From the NCBI GenBank assembly GCA_030762895.1, contig CM061069.1, forward strand, positions 22,087,630-22,151,629: a stretch of DNA of 64,000 nt. Reading direction: 5' to 3'. Under the pieces are notes generated by a model. The model did not search any database. It was not told the origin of the DNA and worked only from the letters and a program-made list of their open reading frames with translations. A program made the position numbers and the translations under genes. This document shows, piece after piece, positions 1-9,790 of the stretch. Source of the DNA: Sophora flavescens. Taxonomy: Eukaryota; Streptophyta; Magnoliopsida; Fabales; Fabaceae. The stretch's first letter is position 1, and every line of letters starts with the position of its first letter.

Positions 1-456
1 CTTCGTCCTCTCCACCAACTCCATAGCAGTGGGGCCCCGCTGTTTCTGGGCTTTCTGCACAGAAAAATATAATCTCAAATTCATAAGAATAATTAAAAAT
101 GAAAACTAATTAATTAAATAGTATAATAAGTCAAAAGTTTAATGTATTACCAGCTCGTCGTAGTGGGCGGCGGCTGATTTAGACCCGCCGGTCCAAGCAC
201 ATGCCCCACCATCAGAAGCTCGATTACGCCGAGCTGTGGCCTGGATCTCCTGGAACTTCTTAGTAGCCCAGTACTGGTCCAGCTGCCTCCTGATCTCAGG
301 ATCCACCCACTTCCCCTTATTCTTACCCTTCCTCAGCTTGTTCGTCGGATTCTTCATGACCAGTGAGCCTTTATGCTCAAATATGTCCCTGACGAGACCC
401 TCTAAAGCTACGTCCCACCTATACTCTTTCTGCAACGTACAGTTGTTAAGAAATTC

Positions 457-489
<33 letters not shown>

Positions 490-654
490 ATGTAAATTTA
501 ATTTAAATAACTTAATAAATTGTTACCTTAAACTCTAGAAACAACTGATCCTTATGGTCCCCTGGGATGGCCTTCCATGTAGGCCATGGACCATCAAACT
601 TGCGTTGCAGGATCTTTGATATCGAATCAGAAGGGACCTTCGCGGGCAGAAAGC
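1..654 (-). CDS. Transposase_24-like (Ptta/En/Spm) protein, partial, three exons
   Basis: Three coding blocks on the minus strand fit together through consensus splice sites: 654-527, 429-151 and 54-1, with introns 526-430 and 150-55 that start GT and end AG in transcript sense. The middle exon has a core typical of the plant transposase family Transposase_24: a run of W-x-D-V-x-L-x-G-L-V, then a basic stretch rich in K and N, then W-V-D-P-E-I-R and a W-A-T-K segment. The last exon carries a T-A-M-E-L-V-E-R motif and runs off the window. This gene is the usual companion of TNP2 in plant CACTA elements and is thought to help bind or mobilise element ends. No stop is visible inside these exons, unlike the neighbouring transposase. 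The 5' limit at about 654 is a probable splice acceptor, so the protein should start further upstream, possibly in the TNP2 exon ending near 755. Confidence 0.7.
457..482. repeat. (GT)13 microsatellite in an intron of the CACTA-1 gene
   Basis: There are thirteen GT units followed by a short TA run. It lies within the 430-526 intron, close to its splice acceptor on the minus strand. Confidence 0.95.
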
Positions 655-744
655 TGCAGCAAAATTAGAGTATTAATAAATGTTATAAATAAATTTAAAA
701 AACAAGTAAATAGAAATTAACGATAATTTATATATATTAAAAAA

Positions 745-2887
745 TTAAATTAGCTTACTCATTATCCCCCCTGGGGATAAGAAGAATCCTCCTGTCGGAT
801 GGACCACGACTCTCCTGTCGAACGCAATTGGAAGCAACCGTTGCATGAACACGTGGCAATCATGACTCTTCATTCCATGTAACTTTGCTTCCTTAATGTC
901 AACACATCTACCCAGATTGGAAGCATACCCATCTGGTAACTTTAGTTCTTTAACCCACTTACAGACGGCCACTTTCTGTGTTTTTCTTAGTGTATAACTT
1001 GCCTTCGGTTTGATAAGTCTGCCACGACCACCGTCCTGCAACTCAAGCTCCTTCCGATTACAAATTTCAGCCAGATCCAATCGGGCTTTATTTGTATCCT
1101 TTGTCCTCCCCTTGATGTCCATCACAGTGTCAAACACATTCAAAAACACATTCCTCTCAGTATGCATGACATCAATGTTGTGACGGAGTAGCTGCGTCCT
1201 CCAATACGGCAACCTCCAAAATATACTTTGTTTTGTCCAATTATGGTTGACGCCATAATCAGGAATATGTTCTCCTTGGGATTCATGGACGAGCGGTAAG
1301 TACTGTACTCTACGCCATACATTAGGACCAGTCAAATGTGGTGGAGGCGGTGTTGTCTCAGCACAACGCTTCTTGAATGCATTCTTGTTCCGCCTATAAG
1401 GATGATCTTCTGGAAGGAATTGACGATGACAATCAAAATATGAGATCTTTCGACTATTTTTAAGCATGAATGCCTTCGATCGCTCCATACATATTGGGCA
1501 TCCAAGCTTCCCCGCAGTCATCCAACCTGACATCATCCCATAGGCGAGAAAGTCGTTGATCGTCCACATCAAAGCTGCTTTCATGATGAAATTCTGCCTC
1601 AAACATACGTCATATGTCAACACACCATCATTCCACAGCATCGTCAACTCATCTATCAGCGGCTGCAAGTACACATCAATCTTACCTTTTGGATTAGACG
1701 GACCCGGAATTATGACTGTTAGGAACATAAACTCCCGCTTCATGCACATCCCCGGGGGAAGATTGTACGGATTCAGGATAACCGGCCAACAAGAGTATGC
1801 TTTTCCAGACTGCCCAAAAGGATTAAATCCATCAGTAGATAACCCCAATCGGACGTTCCGAGGGTCCTGCGAAAATGCCATATGAACCCTATCAAAATGC
1901 TTCCAAGCTTCTCCATCAGATGGATGACACAAGACATCTTGCTCCGTCTTGCTCACTATGCCACCTCATGTGAGCCGCAGTGGCTATCAAAGAGTACAAT
2001 CTTGTAAGTCTTGGCACGAGCGGAAAGTACCACATCTTTTTTAGCGACCTCTTCTTCTCAATGCCCATCCTAGTGGTTGTCTTATACCGATCCGCACCAC
2101 AAAATCGACATGTTATGCTTTCCGCTGAATCATCCTTATAGTACAACATACATCCATTCGGGCAACAATCAATTTTCAAACACCCCAGACCCAAATTTTC
2201 CACAGACTTCTTAGCATGATAAAAACTAGTAGGCATCTGATTGTCTTCTGGCAACGCCTTGGACACTGACCTGGTGAGGCGATTAAAACAGCCTTCTTGC
2301 ATATTGTAGTCAGATTTGATACTCAACCATTCCATGCACATCGACAACTCCGTGTACTCCTGACATCCTTCCCACAATGGAGATCATGCAGCACTCAGCA
2401 TATCATAGAATCTTTGAGCTTAAGGATTCGGATTCTCCTCTATGTATTGGGAACCCATTCCACCATCTTCTCCCCCATCTTCTTCTAGTACAACACCAAC
2501 CGATGGTCCAGCATGATCCATTATCATCTGCTCGTATGGATTCAATTATTCCCTCCGGTCACCACTTCTATAGTACGAACCTTCAAACACAATCGGGTTT
2601 AAATCAGGCAACGTCTCACCATGGTTACTCCACCAATAGTAATCAGGCATGAAGCCCTTCTCATAAAGATCGGCTACAACTCCATCCACGCTTTTGAAAG
2701 ATTGACACTTGCATATTTTGCAAGGACACCTCAAATGATCACCGCCCAGCCGTATAAATCTCACCTGGCTAACAACAAACTCTATAAACTCACCCACTCC
2801 AACTCTATACTCTTCCCTAAGACGTTTATTCCAATCCAACCTTCGATACATCCATTTTCGATTCTCCGGAATATCCATTGCTGGCAA
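745..2887 (-). pseudogene. TNP2-like CACTA transposase, frameshifted
   Basis: This is the catalytic transposase of CACTA elements, which binds and cuts the element ends. Three minus-strand coding blocks form the family order. Block 2887-2546 starts M-x-x-M-D-I and carries the N-terminal transposase-associated domain, with the cysteine motif C-P-C-K-I-C-K-C. Block 2377-1916 has the TNP2 zinc-like part C-P-N-G-C-M-L-Y followed by C-x-F-C-G-A. Block 1956-745 has the conserved core: H-P-S-D-G-E-A-W, then I-D-V-Y-L-Q-P-L-I-D-E-L, I-N-D-F-x-A-Y-G and H-N-I-D-V-M-H-x-E-x-N-V. The last two blocks overlap in different frames near 1916-1956, so one frameshift breaks the gene; the gap 2377-2546 may be an intron or decay. 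The C terminus is cut soon after the start of DUF4218 (H-D-C-H-V-F-M-Q-R-L-L-P), so the usual full DUF4218 and DUF4216 regions are missing. I call it non-functional. Confidence 0.88.
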
Positions 2888-3469
2888 TTAAACAGCCTGA
2901 CCAAAAAAAATTTAACACATATATATTACGGTTTATTCCAATAACTCCATCAATCTCGTTCTTATGACAAGGTATGAACCTATCCCATTCGAGAAGAAAT
3001 CTTTACCACACTCAGCTAATAATAGTTATTCCCTTATTCAAATACCTTATGCTTAACAAAATTTCGACAGCATTTCCCATCGGTCTCCAAGTACACGACT
3101 CGAGCACGGTGAGCATCACCGCAATCAAGTATGCACCAGGAGAACAAAAGGAAATGCATCAGACCGAGATTTCAACAAGTATATATAAGGCATTTGACCA
3201 TGGAAATGACTATTGTACGAGTGTGAAAAAGTTTTTTCCCAAACTGTCCCACTTGGACAATTCAAGATCCAATACAATGAGCATGCATACCTTGATAATT
3301 TACGCATGCTCATTAATATTGAATCTCAAATAGGAAACTAAGGCTTTCGTAAATTAATTATTAACTCTAACAGAAAATAAAACCATTAACCTATAAATAT
3401 TGCAACATTGTTGAGCTTATATAAATTGTAGCGTAAATCAATACAAACTTAGATAAAATATTGTAGCAA
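2888..3469 (-). other. CACTA-1 noncoding leader upstream of transposase
   Basis: This is AT-rich sequence without a credible gene. On the minus strand a splice-acceptor-like TTGGTCAG lies just before the transposase ATG, so a 5' leader intron is likely. It contains an imperfect inverted repeat with arms at about 3262-3286 and 3304-3328. Confidence 0.5.
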
Positions 3470-3895
3470 ACATCCTATTGAGCTTCGCTCTCCACTAACA
3501 AGTAGCAGTTAATTGTCAAACACATGCATAATTTCTAAATTATCAGCACACAACCAGCATCCCGCCTTTCGGACAGGATCACATCCTATTAAGCTCCGCT
3601 CTCCACTAACAAACAACACATATTGACAAACACATGCATAAACATTAAATTATCAGCATACAATCAGACAAGATCACATCCTATTGAGCTCAGCTCTCCA
3701 CTACCAAACAACACGATAATTCACATAATACATTAGAAGCACCACACATATCAGTACCTATTAGACAAAGTAAAACCTTAAAAGAGAGTATTGAGAGAAC
3801 TTACCTATTCGACAAAGCAAAACCAAGTAAGGATAAGGGAGGAGCCGCGGACAGCGAAGATCAGACAAGGACCTATAACGCATAAATAAAAATAA
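3470..3895. repeat. Leader repeat of CACTA-1, copy A (three tandem units)
   Basis: A unit of about 100 bp recurs, each headed by a CATCCTATTgAGCTCcGCTC-like block (starts near 3472, 3583 and 3679) with an ATTAAATTATCAGCA block in the first two. The last unit runs into GAGAACTTACCT, which is a splice-donor sequence on the minus strand, and then a purine-rich stretch with AGTAAGGATAAGGG. It is repeated downstream as copy B. Confidence 0.85.
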
Positions 3896-3911
3896 TCGTG
3901 TCAGAGCTGAA

Positions 3912-4290
3912 ATGACAACATTTGGACTTAATACAGTCATTTATGCTTTTAACATTCATATACATGCTATTACTACATATGCTATTGGTGTTGTCTCCGA
4001 ACATGGAAATTTAAAGGATTATCAACATGAAGGTATAACAGGAAAGAGAATTGAGTTCAATCTTCTTGATGAAAGGTCCTCCCAATTACATTATTATACT
4101 CTTAACTAAACATTTTATTTCACATAGAATTTATACTCAAACTTCATTTTTTTTTCCTCAAACTTTAGCAATAATTTTGTTCGTGTGACATTGTTTGGGG
4201 AACGAGCAATCGAAATGTTCAACTTTTTGACTGAAAATAACCAACTTAAAGTGGTAGTTTTGCAACTTGCCCGAATCACTCATTATAGAG
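3912..4290 (+). pseudogene. Captured RPA-like OB-fold (DUF223-type) gene fragment
   Basis: A plus-strand fragment sits inside CACTA-1 against the direction of the transposon genes. The first part (3912 to about 4105) encodes a V-x-S-E-H-G-N-L-K-D-Y segment followed by G-K-R-I-E-F-N-L-L-D. After an intron-like gap ending in an AG acceptor at 4168, the second part (4169-4290) encodes V-T-L-F-G-E-R-A-I-E and then V-V-V-L-Q-L-A-R-I-x-x-Y-R-G, ending at a GT donor at 4291. This order matches the single-strand DNA-binding OB fold of plant replication protein A large-subunit-like proteins. The first exon's donor is not recognisable and no more of the gene is present, so this is a fragment. Helitrons also carry RPA-like genes, but I see no helicase or Rep motif here. 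Capture by the CACTA element is the simplest reading. Confidence 0.6.
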
Positions 4291-4439
4291 GTATTTATTA
4301 TAAAAATAATTCCTTCACCATTATTAACATTTATTTCTAATGTCTACTTATTCTAATCTTTTATACTGCTTTAAACATATATCATTCCTTTAATTTATAT
4401 TTTATTTGTTATAATAAATTCAACTCATCAAAAAATTTA

Positions 4440-4715
4440 TAGGCCATAACTCACTCATTACTTCATGGAACACATTCATAATTATTAAATTATCAGCACA
4501 CAACCAAGATACCGCCTTTCGAACAGGATCACATCCTATTGAGCTCCGCTTTCCACTAACAAACAACACAATAATTCACATAACACATTACACTGAGTGT
4601 TCAGAGAACTTACCTGAGAGAGAAAACACAACCGAGTAAGGATAAGGGGAGGAGCCGGAGCCAACATAGAGTAGAAGAATATGACAACAAGGACCTATCG
4701 TGCATAAATGAAATT
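4440..4715. repeat. Leader repeat of CACTA-1, copy B
   Basis: This is a second copy of the end of copy A: an ATTAAATTATCAGCA block, CCGCCTTTCGaACAGG, the CATCCTATTGAGCTCCGC block, the GAGAACTTACCT donor-like sequence and the GTAAGGATAAGGGG purine stretch. Copies A and B flank the captured RPA-like fragment. Confidence 0.85.
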
Positions 4716-5816
4716 AGTCCTTTCAAATCAAATCACTATTATATATATACAGAATCCAGTACAACTATTTATAAGACTAGAAACACATAAATTAATATAA
4801 AATAGAATCAATAATATATGGTTACAAATTTAGAACAACTTGCAACTTGGTACGAGTGTTATCTATCAGAATCAAGTGATTCCTTTTTTTCTTAAGTAAT
4901 CCCTTACTTCCCAAAATAAACGTAACATATAGAAATATCACCTCACTGTGTTAGTTTAACTTTTTCCAAAGTACACCTCTATACCCATCTATCCCCCTCC
5001 ATAGGAATAATTGCCCAATCTAATGTTTTTTTGTCTATGATTTAATTAATAAATCATTATGATCGACCTTAAGTCACTCACTTAACATTAAACAATCATG
5101 TGCCTCTGTTAACAAAGAGCAAAGAAGGTGCATTAAAATTAAAAAAATACACAACAAATCAAAATACACAATTTTTACGGTGTTTCCTATTTGCACTCCA
5201 TTTACAATGCATCTTTATTTAATTCTTAATGTGCACAAAATCAAAACAACCTAAGGTTTACAATGTTTAGATAACAAGAAAAATTAGAATCAGTTCATCT
5301 AAATCAATGTCAGTTTCAATGATGGCAACGTCAAATTTAGGGTTCTGAGGTACCAAACTACAAAACTACCAGTGAGCAGTGGTACTGGTGGCCGGAGATT
5401 GGGAGTGGCAATGGCAGTGAGCACGTAATGGTAGCCGAAGTTGGGAGCAGGGACTGGGAAACAAAGAAAAAATTTGATATCAGATGCGAGAAACAGAAAA
5501 TGAGAGAAGAGGAGAGAAGACAAGGTAGCTTACCCTTGGTGGTGGTGGTGTCACCGGAGCCGCGGACAGTGGTGGCTCAAGGGAGGCGACTCAGGTGCGC
5601 TACAGGAACAGAGACATCAGAAAGAGAGAGAGAGAGAGAGGGGGGGGGGGGGAAGGTGGAATCACTCACCGGAGGTGGCCTGTGGTGACCGGAGCACAAA
5701 TGTCGCGTGGTATGGTGGCAGGGAGGAGCAGAGCGTGCAAGAGAGAGAGAAGAAAAGAGAAGAAATGAGAGAAATGGGGAAGAAAGGGGGGTTCTGGTGG
5801 ATTTAGGGATTTTAAT
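4716..5816 (-). other. CACTA-1 noncoding leader and purine-rich tract
   Basis: AT-rich sequence (4716-5300) is followed by a GC-richer, purine-rich stretch (5380-5800) with GTGGTGGTGGTG and ACCGGAG motifs. On the minus strand the latter is a pyrimidine-rich leader, probably where transposon transcripts start. It includes AG repeats and a run of G at 5622-5652. I see no supported coding region. Confidence 0.5.
5622..5652. repeat. (AG)n plus poly-G tract
   Basis: About nine AG units are followed directly by 13 G residues. This stretch is prone to slippage and assembly error. Confidence 0.95.
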
Positions 5817-6238
5817 ATTAGCGACCGAAACATTCAGTCGCTATTTCGGTCGCTAAATCGGGTTGATTTGAAATTCGAACTCATAAATTTAGCGACCGAT
5901 TTAAAATTCGGTCGCTAACACGCTCTAACTTTAATTTTTTACGCGCCGTTTAGCGACCGATTTAATATCGGTCTCAAAGATAAATAAATTTAACCGTTGC
6001 ATTTAACTCGGTCGCCATTTCGGTCGCTAAAAAGTCATAAATTTTTTTACTTTTACTTTCCTTTTTTTTTGCGACCAAAATAGAGACCGATAACTCTGCT
6101 ACGCCCTATTTCGGTCGTTATTTTGGTCGTAATATCAACTCTAATCAGTGTTTGATTTAGATCCTATAATCGGTCGCCATTTCGGTCGCAAACAGCAACC
6201 AACAAATCTGGTCACTATTTTCGATCGCTAAATAACCA
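5817..6238. repeat. Subterminal repeats of CACTA-1
   Basis: A motif TCGGTCGCTA / TAGCGACCGA occurs roughly 15 times in both orientations, some copies degraded (TCGGTCGCCA, TTGGTCGTAA), often as inverted pairs with a short AT spacer. In the En/Spm family, arrays like this next to the terminus are binding sites for the element's TNPA-type protein. Confidence 0.9.
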
Positions 6239-6250
6239 TTTTTTGTAGTG
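6234..6250. repeat. CACTA-1 right terminal inverted repeat
   Basis: The sequence reads AACCATTTTTTGTAGTG. Its reverse complement starts CACTACAAAAAATGG, the conserved CACTA terminus. Confidence 0.93.
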
Positions 6251-6397
6251 TATGCTTCTGTATGTATGTGTACACGTTGTTTTATATTTTAAATTTTTGA
6301 ATTTTCCCGCCATTTTTAATATAAACACTTAACGATAATAACACGATTATGTCTTAATTATTATGGGTTTTCTTTCATAGGACGTCGGGGCGTCTCA
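6251..6397 (+). repeat. Gypsy-1 5' LTR, last 147 bp
   Basis: It is nearly identical to 33099-33244 and ends GGGGCGTCTCA. The rest of this LTR is left of CACTA-1, outside the window. Confidence 0.9.
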
Positions 6398-6402
6398 TTT
6401 GG

Positions 6403-6414
6403 TGGTATCAAAGC
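6403..6414 (+). other. Gypsy-1 primer binding site (tRNA-iMet)
   Basis: TGGTATCAAAGC lies 5 bp after the LTR end. It differs by one base from the tRNA-iMet-complementary TGGTATCAGAGC. The next 200 bp (6415-6618) is leader without coding signs. Confidence 0.9.
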
Positions 6415-6618
6415 AGTTTGGTTCTGAAAACGGACAGTGAGGACTGTGATTAGGGTGAACTGGCCATTTAGTTGAATCCACATCGGATAACAACTATGCT
6501 TAGAAGTTGGGTAGTGAGTCCGACGCAACATCTCTATGGCATATAGTATTTATATTCTGGTTTTATGTAGTATTATATGTCATATTGATATGGGCTACTG
6601 ATTTCTTTTAACAGGATC

Positions 6619-8430
6619 ATGGCTCGAGGCAGAGGTCGAGGACATGGTAGACAGGGTGGTAGAGCTATAGAGGGTGTCGAGGATGAGCTGCATCAACCAG
6701 AGGCAGGGATTAGAGGTGGAGGAGAGTCCACCGAGACTCTTTGGAGTATTCGCCAGTTGGCATCTGTTCTGTTGTAGCAGGCACAACAGAATGCACAGAG
6801 GGTACAGAGAGAGGCGGAGTTGCAGGAGAGGCAGGATAGGAGGAGAGCAGCGGAGGCTGAGGATGTAGGGCAGGCTACCTTTCTCAAAGTTAGGCCACCA
6901 AAGTTTGGAGGAGAGTATGATCTCGAGCAATCAGAGTGGTGGATATAGGAGCTCGAGAAGATCTTCGACACCATGCGATGCAGAGACGATAGGAAGGTGA
7001 CTTACGCCACCTTCATGTTGACCATAGGGGCTGAGTCATGGAGGAGAGCCAAGAGGAGATTGATTGAGGCTGAAGGCGGATTGATCAGTTGGGAGCTGTT
7101 TAGAGAGTGTTTCTTCGAGAAGTACTTCCCGCGGTTAGTCAGACGTGAGAAGGGGAGAGAGTTTATGAGTCTTCAGTAGGGAGTCGGGTCTGTGGGTGAT
7201 TATGGGGCCAGATTCGAGGCCCTGATTCAGTTTTTTGAGTTCTATCAGAGGTTTCTGGATGAGGACTGGATGTACCGAAGGTTTGAGGAAGGTTTATGGC
7301 ATGAGCTGAGGAGGGCTATAGCACCCTTGGATATTTTGAGCTTTCCAGAGATGGTGGAGAGGGCCAGTTCTATTGAGAGTATGGACAGGAGGCAGGCTGC
7401 ATAGTAGAGACAGCAGCGTGGTGGGGGTCCTACCCGAGCAGGTCAGCAGAGGAGAGGGGACAGAGATTCTCAGTGGAGGAGAGGACCATATACTAGACCT
7501 GAGCAGAGCACCCAGACATCTGCACCACCAGCACCAGTTACCTGAGAGGGCCAGCAGCAGAGGGGCCCAGTATGTTTCAGATGCGGAGGTCCGCATTACA
7601 TCAGAGATTGTACAGATAGATCTGGTTGCTATATCTGTGGCAAACCAGGCCATTTTGCTACGGATTGCCAACAGAGGGCGGTACAGCTGCAGCTAGCTGC
7701 CGGCAGAGGAGCCAGTGGGTCTAGAGCAGCAGCTGGGATAGGGGTTCTAGCAGCATGACGACAGACGGCCAGACCTCAGGCCACGGGGAGGGTGTTTACA
7801 GTGAAAGGATCTGAGTCCTCTCAATTTGCAGATCTTATTCAAGGTATATGTTTACTATCTGGAAGACTCTCGTCTGTGTTGTCTGACTCAGGCGCTACAC
7901 ATTCGCTTGTTTCACATGAGTGTGTGGATCATTTACATTTGCCCGTTTCCCATCTACCATATACTTTGACAGTATCTACCCCTACCAGTGATCCTTTGAT
8001 CACTATGTCTGTTTGCTTACAGTGTCCTATAGTTGTTGAAAATAGGACATTTTTAGTAGATCTCATATGTTTGCCTATGCAATAGATAGATGTTATCCTT
8101 GGCATGGATTGGCTTTCGGCTAACCATGTAGTGTTAGACTGTGCCCAAAAGACCTTATCTTTTCTTGAGCCTTCTAGCATAGTATCTTCCAATGAAGGAA
8201 CAGCTATGAGGGGTGACGAGTCTCAGTAGTATGTGATATTTTCATCTTTGGACTAAGAGACTCCAAGTATAGATTCTTTGCCTATCGTGAGAAAGTTTCC
8301 TGAGGTTTTCCCTCCTGATGTTCCAGGTTTGCCACCAGAGAGGGAGGTGGAGTTCACTATAGATCTCATACCAGGGACCGGGCCTATATCTGTAGCTCCT
8401 TATCGGATGTCACCCGTGGAGTTGCAGAGT
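6619..8430 (+). pseudogene. Gypsy-1 gag and protease
   Basis: One reading frame from the ATG at 6619 to about 8427 encodes capsid and nucleocapsid, then aspartic protease. The N terminus is Arg/Gly-rich (R-G-R-G-R-G-H), followed by the gag core (S-W-R-R-A near 7038; L-I-S-W-E-L-F near 7080) and two zinc knuckles near 7570-7670 (C-F-R-C-G-x-P-H-x-I-R-D-C and C-Y-I-C-G-K-P-G-H-F-x-x-D-C). The protease motif is D-S-G-A-T-H-S near 7888, followed by the D-V-I-L-G-M-D-W-L block near 8092. Ten in-frame stops interrupt it: TAG at 6775, 6946, 7177, 7402, 7405, 8083 and 8227, TGA at 7543 and 7756, TAA at 8254. A one-base deletion near 8427 then shifts the frame into RT. It is non-functional. Confidence 0.9.
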
Positions 8431-9790
8431 TAAAGAAACAACTGCAGGATATGATGAAGAAGGAACTCATCAGACCGAGTGTGTCACCTTGGGGAGCACC
8501 AGTCTTGTTTGTAAGGAATAAAGATGGAAGTTCCAGGCTTTGCATGGATTACAGGCATTTGAACAAGCTTACAATCAAGATCAAATATTCGTTGCCTAGG
8601 TTAGATGATCTAATGGATCAGTTGAAGGGATCATCAGTGTTTTCTAAAATAGATTTAAGATGAGGGTACCATCAGATTAGGGTGAAGAAGGAGGATATAC
8701 CTAAGACCGCTTTTAGGATGAGGTATGGACACTATGAGTACCTAGTTATGCCTTTTGGTGTAACTAATACTCCAGCAGTGTTCATGGATTACATGAACAG
8801 AATCTTTAGACCGTTCCTCGACAAGTTTGTTGTGGTGTTTATAGATGATATTCTTATCTATTCCCGTAGTCGGGAAGAACACGAGGAACATCTGAGAGTT
8901 GTGTTACAGGTGTTGAGGGATAGGCAGTTGTATGCTAAGCTATCTAAGTGTGAGTTTTGGTTAGAGGAAGTGCAGTTCCTAGGTGATGTAATCAATAAGG
9001 AAGGGGTAGTTGTTGATCCAGTTAAGGTAGAGGTTGTTATTAAGTGGGAGAGGCCTAAGTCAGTGAGTGAGGTGAGGAGTTTTCTAGGTTTAGCCGGGTA
9101 CTACAGGAGGTTCATCGAGGGTTTCTCAAAGATTGCATACCTATGATGCAGTTAACGAGAAAAAGGTACAGTGTTTGTTTGGACAGAAAAGTGTGAAGAG
9201 AGCTTTCAGAAGCTAAAGGAGAAGTTGACTACATCTCAGTGCTGACATTACCAGATCCATTAGGACAGTTTAACGTGTACTGTGACGCGTCATATCAAGG
9301 ATTGGGTTGTGTTTTGATGCAAGAGGGAAGAGTTATGGCTTATGGTTCTCGACAGTTGAGGGTTCATGAAAGGAATTACCCGACCCATGATCTGGAGTTA
9401 GCAGCTATAGTGTTCGCATTGAAGGTATGGCGGCACTATCTTTATGGAGCTAAGTTTAATGTGTTCAGTGATCACAAAAGTTTGAAGTATTTGTTTGATC
9501 AGAAGGAGTTGAACATGAGGCAACCCGGATGGATGGAATTCATTAATGATTACGAGTTTGATCTTCAATACCATCCAGGAAAGGCTAATATTGTAGCTGA
9601 TGCACTAAGTCGGAAATATTTACACGTATCCGCAATTATGGTGAAAGAGATGGAGTTGCTTGAACAGTTTAGAGATATGAACCTAGGTATGGATTTGACC
9701 GAGGATAGAATATGCTTAGGTATGATCACCATCAGTAGTGAGATTTTAGAGATCTTAAGGCTAAGCAGGATCAGGATGAATACTTGCTAG
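8431..9790 (+). pseudogene. Gypsy-1 reverse transcriptase and RNase H
   Basis: RT spans about 8431-9140. It contains [13 protein letters not shown], the S-K-I-D-L-R block, G-Y-H-Q-I-R, M-P-F-G-V-T-N-x-P-A-V-F and the catalytic V-F-I-D-D-I-L (near 8838), then the thumb L-G-x-V-I and [12 protein letters not shown]. RNase H spans about 9239-9610, with [15 protein letters not shown] and F-S-D-H-K-S-L-K-Y, ending at the A-D-A-L-S-R tether. Breaks are a TGA at 8661 and frameshifts near 9130 and 9236. The frame changes again near 9770. Confidence 0.93.

Larger units (their letters stand above)
1..6250 (-). mobile_element. CACTA-1: En/Spm-type DNA transposon, right part
   Basis: The right end is a terminal inverted repeat whose reverse complement starts CACTACAAAAAATGG, the standard CACTA terminus. 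It is preceded by about 400 bp of short subterminal repeats. Genes run on the minus strand: TNP2-like transposase, then a Transposase_24-like gene. The left end lies before position 1. The DNA after 6250 matches 33099 onward, which is the tail of the 3' LTR of gypsy-1, so the element is inserted in the 5' LTR of that retrotransposon. The first three bases after the end (TAT) are the expected side of a 3-bp target duplication, but the other side is outside the window. Confidence 0.93.

Noticed and set aside
3912..4290. Helitron, because of an RPA-like domain
   Set aside because: There is no Rep or helicase motif and no clear Helitron 3' hairpin with CTRR end. The fragment is bounded by duplicated CACTA leader.
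5428..5688. 86-codon plus-strand open frame in CACTA-1
   Set aside because: It is a purine-tract frame through AG and G repeats in the leader, not a protein-coding gene.
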